Shown here: positions 1 to 6,622 of the stretch, piece after piece
How the letters are laid out: each line of letters starts with the position of its first letter
How positions within the stretch are numbered: the stretch's first letter is position 1
Source of the DNA: a bacterium BMS3Abin14
Lineage (GTDB): Bacteria > BMS3Abin14
DNA: 49,688 bases
NCBI GenBank assembly: GCA_002897695.1
Contig: BDTG01000021.1
Coordinates: 1-49,688 of the forward strand
Direction: 5' to 3'
Position numbers and translations under genes: made by a program
The notes under the pieces: generated by a model
What the model was told of the DNA's origin: nothing
The model's input: only the letters and a program-made list of their open reading frames with translations
Database searches by the model: none

Positions 1-282
1 TTTTAGTACTTTGCACGACAGCCCTGAAGAACAGTTTTGTGAACTGTCGTTGATGGAACCTGAAGGTTCTGTTGTTTGTGCGACAGGTCAGGTGGTACGG
101 AAATTCGGTCTGCAGTATACGAAGTGGCCTTCCCATGCCCCTTTACTATCACGATCCGTGCCAACTTTAACGGGAGAGAAAAAGGTGTCAGAGACAGGGG
201 GCCCTTCCTGGTGCTGGAATCGCCATGAATTCCATACGTTGATCGCATTCCCTGATGCCGTTTGTCATCACGGCATGGAAAA
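1..282. other. Hairpin-rich non-coding leader region
   Basis: I see no convincing gene here; the open frames on both strands look like chance, with no recognisable motifs. The stretch is rich in small perfect inverted repeats: ACAGTT/AACTGT around 31-47, GAACC/GGTTC around 56-69, TGGAAT/ATTCCA (215-220 with 229-234, 8-nt loop) and ATGCCGT/ACGGCAT (255-261 with 270-276, 8-nt loop). It could be a structured untranslated leader, a small RNA, or decayed mobile DNA. The upstream end is cut by the window, so it may belong to a feature that starts outside. Confidence 0.35.
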
Positions 283-299
283 CCCTTGACATACAAGGG
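283..299. promoter_or_regulatory. Dyad CCCTTG-N5-CAAGGG overlapping the -35 box, possible operator
   Basis: Perfect 6-bp arms (283-288 and 294-299) flank ACATA and overlap the TTGACA -35 hexamer. A second palindrome, GGTTAACC (313-320), sits in the -10 region. A dyad in this position is a plausible binding site for the MerR-type protein encoded just downstream, giving autoregulation of the cluster. The inference rests on position only. Confidence 0.35.
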
Positions 300-315
300 C
301 AATTGCCGCTAGGGT
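286..315 (+). promoter_or_regulatory. Putative sigma-70 promoter of the MerR/c-di-GMP/pilus cluster
   Basis: TTGACA at 286-291 is a perfect -35 box. An 18-nt spacer leads to TAGGGT (310-315), a weak -10. A weak -10 with a long spacer is the usual layout of promoters remodelled by MerR-family activators, and a MerR-type gene starts 48 nt downstream. Nothing else in this gap looks like a better promoter. The box itself is seen in the sequence; regulation is inferred. Confidence 0.45.
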
Positions 316-331
316 TAACCGTAAGCGGGAA

Positions 332-345
332 TTAACACTTAACAC
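332..345 (+). repeat. Two tandem copies of heptamer TTAACAC
   Basis: TTAACAC occurs twice head to tail directly before the MerR-type gene and is followed by a related TTGAGGG. The 7-bp period matches the two larger heptamer arrays at 30636 and 45425 but the unit is different, and two copies may be chance. Confidence 0.3.
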
Positions 346-363
346 TTGAGGGTGAGGGGTACG

Positions 364-633
364 ATGACGAAACTTGTAAAACGTAAGGATATCTGTCGCC
401 TGGTTGGAATCTCTCCGTCCAAGGTCAATTTCTACACGACCCAGGGGCTGTTTCCGCTCAAAGGGAGAACCCGTGGGGGCTATGGTCTCTACGATCCTGA
501 TACGATTCTGGCTCGCTTCCGCAGAATTCGTGAACTGAAGGACGACAGGCTTACCATCGTGGAGATACGGGAACGGATCATAGAGGAGGAGAAGGAGCGA
601 GGGCAGTTCCTCGAGCTGAAATTTGACGACTAG
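364..633 (+). CDS. Small MerR-family transcriptional regulator
   Basis: Encodes 89 residues from ATG 364, preceded by GAGGGG 4 nt upstream; an in-frame TTG at 346 would add six residues. The N-terminal half is a MerR winged helix-turn-helix: KRKDICRLVGISPSKVNFY is the recognition region, followed by the wing (TRGGYGLYD) and a helix rich in charged residues (IRERIIEEEKE). There is no effector-binding domain beyond a short coiled-coil stretch, so this is a minimal MerR protein and no ligand can be read from it. It overlaps the HD-GYP gene by 11 nt and is first in the long c-di-GMP/pilus cluster, so control of that cluster is the obvious guess. A dyad overlaps the putative -35 box upstream. Confidence 0.8.
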   Translation: MTKLVKRKDICRLVGISPSKVNFYTTQGLFPLKGRTRGGYGLYDPDTILARFRRIRELKDDRLTIVEIRERIIEEEKERGQFLELKFDD

Positions 634-2845
634 GAAGAAAAAACCTGCGAACAGGCCAAGGCCATCGGTCCTGCGCTTGCTCGTGCGTCAGAGTTCCGAG
701 GAACTGACCGAGGTTCTCCGGAGCGTCCTCCCTCATGCCATTTTCCAGATGGAAGTTGTCCAGACGGTTGCGGAACTCATTGAGCTGTTGCAAGAGAGCC
801 GGGTAGAAGTCATTCTTCTGGATCTTTCCGCGCCGAGCATAGAGAACAAGCGTTCCTTCGATGCCATCCGTAGCCGTTACCTTTCTCCGCCTGTTCTGGT
901 TTACGGGGATAGCGGATCCATTCCCACAATGTCGAATTTTCTCAAACATGGGGCCCACGGTATGTTCTGCGTCACCGACGGGTCTGATACCATTATTCAC
1001 GCTGTGCGTCAGGCTGCCTCGCACTACCAAATTATCAAGGAAAATGCGGATCTTAAGGATACGCTTGACCGAAAGAAGAAGGCTGTCGATATCCTTGAGC
1101 GTCTTGGCGAGGCCATGTCGACAATTTTTGACGTCAGAAAGATACTCAATCTTACCCTGAGGGTCATCCGAAGGGCGCTTGACTGCGAGGGCTGCTGCCT
1201 CTACCTGGTCGACAGGGACTCCGGGACGCTCATTGACAGCCGGGACCTGGGCGAAAACGGCGAACATCCGCAGATGGAACTGTGGGGGAGCGGAGGGAAG
1301 GGGCGACAACACATCCTCCGGAGGGCCGCCGAGCTTTCATTAAAAAGGGCCGTCCCGCTTAATCTGGATGGACCCGATGGCCTGATGGACCCGGATCAAT
1401 CAGCTTGCGAAAACCAGGACGAGGTAGATCTGAGGAACATTCTCACGGCTCCATTGTCGGTCAGGGGCGACATCCTGGGAGTGCTGGTCGCTGTAAACCG
1501 GTTGGGCCGCAAGGATTTTTCGGGGGGCGATATTGAGATCCTGGAAGCGGTGGCCCGACAGACTGCCTTTGCACTCTCGGGGATCCGCACCCTGAAAAGC
1601 AAGCAATCGTTTCAGGAAAAACTGGGCGAGCAGGTCCACCTGGCAACGGCCCGTCTCCAGGAAAGGAACCTTGCACTCCGGAAACAGCTTGAGGAGAAGA
1701 AGGAGGCCAATAGAAAGATCGCGGCGATGGCTTCCGAGATCAAGGAGAAGAACCAGTCCCTCGAGGACATGATAGAGCAGTTCAGGGTCATCCACGGGAT
1801 AAGCCAGGTCATTGGTTCGGAACTTGAGCACGAGAGCCTGCTAAAGAAGATCATCCTTGAATCGGCATCCCTGCTGAAGGCGGAGACCGTCTCTCTCATG
1901 CTCAAAGACACCGAGGGAAGCCTTACGATCAGGCATGCCCTTGGCCTCAGCAATGATGTCATCAAGAACACGCGGGTCAGGCCGGGCGAGGGAATAGCGG
2001 GTTGGGTAGTCGACGAGGGGAAACCCATCCTGGTCAAGGACGTCAATAAAATTCGCCATGAGGCATCGGATAGCACGCTTTATCACAGTAATTCGCTGCT
2101 CTGTGTCCCCCTCAAGATCAAGGGAAAGATCTCCGGAGTGCTCAATGTGACCAACCGGGTGGGAGGGGGAGCCTTTGATGAGAGGGACCTTTTCCTCCTG
2201 ACGATCCTCGGAAATCATGCCGCCATCGCCATTGAGAACGCCAAGCTGTACGGCGCCATAAGGGAAAACTATTTCAATACCATCAAGGCCCTGGTGAATG
2301 CGGTTGAGGCCAAGGACAGCTGGACCAAGGATCATTCCGAAAACGTCACCAACTACAGTCTCAAGATCGCTGATTATCTTGGCCTGTCCACCGAACAGAA
2401 GGACATCATCCAGTATGCGGGCGTTCTTCACGATATCGGAAAAGTCGTAATCAGCAGCACCATCACCGACAAGCCAGGCCGGCTGACGGAAGAGGAGTGG
2501 GACCAGATCAAGGAGCATCCCCTTATCGGGCAGAGGATCCTTGATCCCATAGATTTTCTCGAGCCTGTCAAGATCTGCATTCAGACCCATCACGAGCGCT
2601 GCGATGGCTCGGGCTATCCCTTCGGCCTGAAGGCCCACGAAATTCCGCTGGAGACCAGAATTCTTTCTGTGGCCGATGCCTTTGATGCCATGGTGCATTC
2701 CCGTCCCTACAGGGAAGCGCTCAGCCTGGGTGATGCCATGACCGAGTTGAAACGATCCTCCGGGACCCAGTTCGATCCCGCCGTCGTGGACAGTCTGGTC
2801 AGGATAATCGAGGCCGAGGAGGTGTCGGGCGGGCTGGAGCATTAG
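623..2845 (+). CDS. Receiver-like/GAF/GAF/HD-GYP protein, predicted c-di-GMP phosphodiesterase
   Basis: 740 residues. Order of domains: a receiver-like domain (about 15-135, with a possible phospho-acceptor Asp in ILLDLS), a first GAF domain (about 160-325), a coiled coil (about 330-395), a second GAF domain (about 395-545) and a C-terminal HD-GYP domain. The catalytic signatures are intact: His-Asp at 603-604 (LHDIGK) and HHERCDGSGYP from about 656. HD-GYP proteins of this type hydrolyse c-di-GMP with a binuclear or trinuclear metal centre. No membrane segment is seen, so it is cytosolic. Start is TTG 623, inside the end of the MerR-type gene; no strong ribosome site is visible and the first in-frame ATG would truncate the receiver domain. 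It is followed after 1 nt by a diguanylate cyclase, an eraser-writer pair upstream of a c-di-GMP-responsive pilus ATPase. The activity is inferred from motifs. Confidence 0.92.
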   Translation: MTTRKKKPANRPRPSVLRLLVRQSSEELTEVLRSVLPHAIFQMEVVQTVAELIELLQESRVEVILLDLSAPSIENKRSFDAIRSRYLSPPVLVYGDSGSIPTMSNFLKHGAHGMFCVTDGSDTIIHAVRQAASHYQIIKENADLKDTLDRKKKAVDILERLGEAMSTIFDVRKILNLTLRVIRRALDCEGCCLYLVDRDSGTLIDSRDLGENGEHPQMELWGSGGKGRQHILRRAAELSLKRAVPLNLDGPDGLMDPDQSACENQDEVDLRNILTAPLSVRGDILGVLVAVNRLGRKDFSGGDIEILEAVARQTAFALSGIRTLKSKQSFQEKLGEQVHLATARLQERNLALRKQLEEKKEANRKIAAMASEIKEKNQSLEDMIEQFRVIHGISQVIGSELEHESLLKKIILESASLLKAETVSLMLKDTEGSLTIRHALGLSNDVIKNTRVRPGEGIAGWVVDEGKPILVKDVNKIRHEASDSTLYHSNSLLCVPLKIKGKISGVLNVTNRVGGGAFDERDLFLLTILGNHAAIAIENAKLYGAIRENYFNTIKALVNAVEAKDSWTKDHSENVTNYSLKIADYLGLSTEQKDIIQYAGVLHDIGKVVISSTITDKPGRLTEEEWDQIKEHPLIGQRILDPIDFLEPVKICIQTHHERCDGSGYPFGLKAHEIPLETRILSVADAFDAMVHSRPYREALSLGDAMTELKRSSGTQFDPAVVDSLVRIIEAEEVSGGLEH

Positions 2846-2846
2846 G

Positions 2847-4937
2847 GTGGACACCGTGGGGAAGACACCGATCGTTCGGGGAGGCGGCGCTGCTGCCTAT
2901 CTCAGGGTGTTTACCGAATCACTGGGCATCCACCTTCTCCTCGCGGGTCCCGACGGGAAACCAGTGGGGAGGGTAGAGGGCCTCAGGGGGTTGTGCGGCT
3001 GGATGTGCGCGGCCGATCGGAAACCCTGCGTGGATGTCTGCAAAAAACCGAAGTCCGGTTTTTATCCGGATGACGTCATCCGGATAAACCGTTGTCCTCT
3101 CGGATTAACCGTATTTGTGATGCCCATCATCTACAGGAAGGAACTCATGGGCTACCTCCGGGGCGGCGGCGTTCTGCCGCGGGATGGGTTTGTACCGGAG
3201 GTCTCCGTGCTGGTCGGGGCCGGGATGGATCGTTCCGATGCCTGTGCGGCAGCAGCTATGACCGCGAAAAATTCTTTCCGGCCCGTTTCGGAGCTTTCGG
3301 CTTTGCTGGGGGGGGTAAAGAAAAGCCTTCAGGTGTTTGCGGGCACGCTGCGGCTCAAGAGCGCGGCCGACAGGAGGATAAGGCAGATTGAAGCTCTGTT
3401 CGGCTTTCTGGAGGGGCTTCGGGCAGAACTTCCCAGGAAGGACGTTGGCGGGATTTTCGTTAACGCCCTCAACATCCTGTTCGGGGTCGATTCGGTCTTC
3501 GTGGCGGTGCCCAGGCCCCTCGGGGAAGGGCTCTTCCTGCTGGCAGCTTCCGGGGATGTCACCCTTCTTCCGGAAGAGGTGGGGAGTAATGTTGGAGAGC
3601 GATTCTCCAGGATCTTCCATAACATTGCTGAACCGTATCTCATTGAGGACATGGTCGCTCTTCTTGACGCCGGTTTCCCGGAGGGTGTATGCAGCGCGTG
3701 GTTTATTCCGGTTGGCGCCGGTGAAAGGATGAGCGGGCTCCTGGTTCTCCTTAATTCATCCTTGTCCAGCGCGGATGTTCGGCTGATAAAAGGGTTTGCC
3801 GGGGTCCTGGCCCAGGCATTCCACGTATTTAATCTGGAAAGGCAGGCGGAATCCCTCATGGATGAAAGGGCGTTTCTCCTCTCACTCGTCAGGGAACTGC
3901 TGGGAGCTGTGGAGGAGGATGATGTCTACGAAATCCTCCTGTCGAAGGCCTGCTCCATAACGGGCGCTGAGAAAGGTTCCATCATGTTCCGTGATGACGA
4001 CGGAAAGCTTGCCGTAAGGAAGACATTCGGACCCGACGAGGAGGTCCTGAGGGGATATCGGATCTGTCCGGGGGAGGGAATTGCGGGGAAGGTCCTCGCC
4101 ACGGGCACTCCCATGTGCGTCGAGGATGTCGCGGTGGACCTCAGGGGCAAGCCAAAGCGCACCAGATACCGGACCGGATCGTTCATATCCCTTCCACTGT
4201 TCCCGGGCAGCCATCCCCCCGGGGTTCTCAACCTTTCGGACAAGGTTTCGGGGGCCCCATTCACCCGGGTAGATATGGACAGGGTTCGGGCCATCAGCGA
4301 CCATGCTCTTCTGGCCGTAGAGCGGGCCTACTATATCAACAGGTGGAAGGATGTTTCCTCCCAGGCATCCACCGACGCCCTTACCGGCCTGGCGAACAGG
4401 ATGCACCTCATGGAAAACCTGGGAAGGGAAATGGAGAGGTGCCGCCGTCACGGGCGGGCCCTGTCGGTGATCATGGCGGACGTGGACCGGTTCAAGGAAT
4501 ACAACGATCACAACGGGCATCTCGCCGGGGACGACGCGTTGAAGGTTATCGCCTCCGTTATGAAGCGGTCGGTTAGAAACATCGACATCGCCTGCCGGTT
4601 CGGAGGGGAGGAGTTCTGCCTCGTCCTTCCGGACGTGGATACCCCCGGAGCCATGATAATCGCCGAGCGGATTCGCGATGAGGTTGCGCGAACATGTTTT
4701 CCCGGTGAGGAGAGGATGGCTTCATCCGTCCTGACCCTCAGCCTCGGAGTCGCCGGTTTCCACGGGTTCGCGAAGTCGGCAGAGGGGTTGATCCATTCAG
4801 CCGACATCGCCCTTTATCGCGCGAAGAGGGACGGCCGCAACCTTGTCCGGAGCGCGGAACTTCTCGGGGATTCGCCTACGGCTTGCGTGTCGGGTCAGGG
4901 GGCCTTTCAGGATGGGAGGGGAACAAACCATGCCTAA
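2847..4937 (+). CDS. Cys-rich sensor/GAF/GAF/GGDEF protein, predicted diguanylate cyclase
   Basis: 696 residues from GTG 2847, one base after the HD-GYP stop. The N-terminal region (about 15-120) has five cysteines (50, 54, 61, 65, 83) in a layout resembling PocR-type sensory domains, and could bind a metal, an Fe-S cluster or a small ligand. Two GAF domains follow (about 190-335 and 345-505). The C-terminal GGDEF domain (about 520-675) has an intact active site, RFGGEEF, with GGEEF at 586-590. An inhibitory I-site RxxD (RNID) lies exactly five residues upstream, so product feedback inhibition is expected. It makes c-di-GMP from two GTP. Pairing with the upstream HD-GYP protein gives both synthesis and breakdown in one transcript. 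No membrane segment is seen. Confidence 0.92.
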   Translation: MDTVGKTPIVRGGGAAAYLRVFTESLGIHLLLAGPDGKPVGRVEGLRGLCGWMCAADRKPCVDVCKKPKSGFYPDDVIRINRCPLGLTVFVMPIIYRKELMGYLRGGGVLPRDGFVPEVSVLVGAGMDRSDACAAAAMTAKNSFRPVSELSALLGGVKKSLQVFAGTLRLKSAADRRIRQIEALFGFLEGLRAELPRKDVGGIFVNALNILFGVDSVFVAVPRPLGEGLFLLAASGDVTLLPEEVGSNVGERFSRIFHNIAEPYLIEDMVALLDAGFPEGVCSAWFIPVGAGERMSGLLVLLNSSLSSADVRLIKGFAGVLAQAFHVFNLERQAESLMDERAFLLSLVRELLGAVEEDDVYEILLSKACSITGAEKGSIMFRDDDGKLAVRKTFGPDEEVLRGYRICPGEGIAGKVLATGTPMCVEDVAVDLRGKPKRTRYRTGSFISLPLFPGSHPPGVLNLSDKVSGAPFTRVDMDRVRAISDHALLAVERAYYINRWKDVSSQASTDALTGLANRMHLMENLGREMERCRRHGRALSVIMADVDRFKEYNDHNGHLAGDDALKVIASVMKRSVRNIDIACRFGGEEFCLVLPDVDTPGAMIIAERIRDEVARTCFPGEERMASSVLTLSLGVAGFHGFAKSAEGLIHSADIALYRAKRDGRNLVRSAELLGDSPTACVSGQGAFQDGRGTNHA

Positions 4938-5520
4938 GGCAGCAGAAAAAAACCGGAGGAGAAACTTCTTTATCAAACAGTGGTTTCAGCTGAGGTACAT
5001 GCTTCTCCTTGTTGTCGGTACCCTCCTTGGAGGTGCGGTTTATGCTGTTGTCCTGAGGTATTTTTTGCGGAAACGTCTTCTGGAACTGATGTATCAGAGT
5101 CATTCTCTCCTTGTTAATACATGGCCGGCCCTTTATCCCCTCATTTTCAGATCTACCATGGTTCTGTTTCTAGGTTGTCTGGTACTGTTGTTCGTTTCCC
5201 TGCGGATCTTCGCGGCCAGGGTAGAAAGGGCGGCCGGGGAGGTGGAAAGTCTTTGCAGTGACCTGGGGGAAAACCTGAATGATGCTGTGGAGTTCAGGAG
5301 CATTTCCGTAAAGGAGTTCAATCAGGTTGGGGCAAGGACTGTGGAATTGGTCCGGTTATACCAGGGCCGGTGGGAAAAAATCTCGCAGGAGGCGGAAGAA
5401 ATTTCAGAGTTTTTAGGGGATATTCGGGAGGGGGAAAGCGGCCTTTCCCCGGATCTGACTCGCAGGCTGGATGTTCTGATTGGGCGTCTTTCCTCCATCA
5501 GGGAGGATTTGAATGGCTAG
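4930..5520 (+). CDS. Two-TM membrane protein with HAMP-like cytoplasmic coiled coil
   Basis: 196 residues from ATG 4930, which overlaps the end of the GGDEF gene and follows GGGAGGGG. A basic N-terminus leads into one membrane segment (about 24-45), a short periplasmic loop and a second segment (about 75-95). A HAMP-like linker (FAARVERAAGEVESL) and a long charged helical tail with coiled-coil character follow. No enzymatic domain is present. Its layout is that of a receptor without an output domain and resembles the protein at 6038, with the tetraheme cytochrome between them. The three probably form a membrane module. Function is not known; a redox sensor is one possibility. Confidence 0.75.
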   Translation: MPKAAEKNRRRNFFIKQWFQLRYMLLLVVGTLLGGAVYAVVLRYFLRKRLLELMYQSHSLLVNTWPALYPLIFRSTMVLFLGCLVLLFVSLRIFAARVERAAGEVESLCSDLGENLNDAVEFRSISVKEFNQVGARTVELVRLYQGRWEKISQEAEEISEFLGDIREGESGLSPDLTRRLDVLIGRLSSIREDLNG

Positions 5521-6028
5521 GATAACGTGGCGGTATGTCCCGGCTATCCTGGTGATAGCCCTCACGGGGACGGTCCTCTGGTCCGGTATCGATACGTTGA
5601 AGGACCCCCACGCCGCCCTGTCCGATAGCCGAAGATGCGATCTGTGCCATGAGCTCGGGGATGACGGGACGGTGGCGCCCGACGGGTTCCCGGAGCCCAT
5701 TATCGACCAGTGTTATTCGTGTCATCCCCCCGAGAAAATAGGCAGATCCCATCCGGTAAACGTTGATCTTAAGCGAAACAGGAGGTTCCCGGACATGGAT
5801 GTCCCTGAGGTTCTTATGGTGGGCTGGGGTTGGGAATATGTCCTGACGTGCGTTACGTGCCACACGGTACACGGAGACTGGAAATCCACCATCAAAAGCT
5901 CCCCTGGTGAGAGGCCGCTGAACCCGGGCGGGGATCCCCTGTATTACCGGACCTACTACCTTCGAATTCCTGGGGACCCGAAACTGGGATGGGCTCCACT
6001 TTGTGATGCGTGCCATAAGCTGTTTTAG
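5513..6028 (+). CDS. Membrane-anchored tetraheme cytochrome c
   Basis: 171 residues. One N-terminal hydrophobic segment (about 8-26) acts as uncleaved anchor or signal peptide. Four CxxCH heme-attachment motifs follow: CDLCH (42-46), CYSCH (67-71), CVTCH (113-117) and CDACH (164-168). Additional histidines (33, 80, 120) could be distal ligands, suggesting bis-His low-spin hemes. The final motif lies three residues from the C-terminus. The gene overlaps its upstream neighbour (ATGGCTAG) and is followed after 9 nt by another two-TM protein. It should sit in the periplasm and carry electrons or sense redox state. Finding it inside a pilus assembly cluster between two receptor-like membrane proteins is unusual. 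The exact cytochrome family is not clear. Confidence 0.9.
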   Translation: MARITWRYVPAILVIALTGTVLWSGIDTLKDPHAALSDSRRCDLCHELGDDGTVAPDGFPEPIIDQCYSCHPPEKIGRSHPVNVDLKRNRRFPDMDVPEVLMVGWGWEYVLTCVTCHTVHGDWKSTIKSSPGERPLNPGGDPLYYRTYYLRIPGDPKLGWAPLCDACHKLF

Positions 6029-6037
6029 GGAGGTACC

Positions 6038-6622
6038 ATGAGCAGGTTCATCAATTCCGTCTTTATTCTGCGAAATCTCATCGGTTTTGCAGCAGCGACC
6101 CTCACCGCGTGTTTTATTGCCTATTCCATCCTCTACTGGACACTTTCAAGGAACCTGGGGGAATCCTACAGAGGGGCTTTCTATCTCATGAAGACCCTGA
6201 GGGAAGGTGCAGGTCCCGTGGTCTGGTTCGCGGTCACCCTTTACGGAATCGTCATCTCAATATTCATTCTAGCCATAGCCCTGTTCGCCACACACAAGGT
6301 TGCCGGCCCCCTTTACCGGCTGGAGATGGTCCTGGGGTTGGCCATGAGGGGCGAACTGCCGGAGTCGGTGCATTTCAGAACCAGGGATCAGATGGTTCCT
6401 CTCGCCGAATCCATCGGAGGCCTTATTTCTGTTCTCAGAAGAAAGGAGATCGTTTTGATGGAAATGGCAGAGGAGATCCGATCCGCGCGTGACGAGTTGG
6501 ATGGGAAAATCAATGCCAAAGATCCTGGATGGGTGGATTTGGCGGCGGGTGTAAAAGAGATGCTCTTAAGCCTTTCCGTAGCAGCCCGATCCGGGAGAGG
6601 GGAGATCATAGATGGCCGGTAA
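6038..6622 (+). CDS. Two-TM HAMP-like membrane protein
   Basis: 194 residues from ATG 6038 with GGGAGG seven nt upstream. Two membrane segments (about 12-35 and 65-88) flank a periplasmic loop of about 30 residues. The second is followed by HKVAGPLYRLE, the start of a typical HAMP linker (the Pro-Leu pair is characteristic), and a helical cytoplasmic tail. There is no kinase, methyl-accepting or cyclase output domain. The layout parallels the protein at 4930; together with the cytochrome between them they look like a sensor or scaffold trio. The stop overlaps the start of the ATPase gene, so translation is probably coupled. Function unknown. Confidence 0.78.
   Translation: MSRFINSVFILRNLIGFAAATLTACFIAYSILYWTLSRNLGESYRGAFYLMKTLREGAGPVVWFAVTLYGIVISIFILAIALFATHKVAGPLYRLEMVLGLAMRGELPESVHFRTRDQMVPLAESIGGLISVLRRKEIVLMEMAEEIRSARDELDGKINAKDPGWVDLAAGVKEMLLSLSVAARSGRGEIIDGR

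Noticed and set aside
1-282. c-di-GMP riboswitch upstream of the c-di-GMP genes
   Set aside because: I could not find the conserved core of either GEMM class in the segment, only simple hairpins.
11-289. Possible small gene at the window start (92 codons from TTG)
   Set aside because: No ribosome site, no conserved features and several inverted repeats within; a structured non-coding stretch is more likely.
1841-2854. 337-codon minus-strand frame opposite the HD-GYP gene
   Set aside because: Shadow frame; no ribosome site and no protein features.
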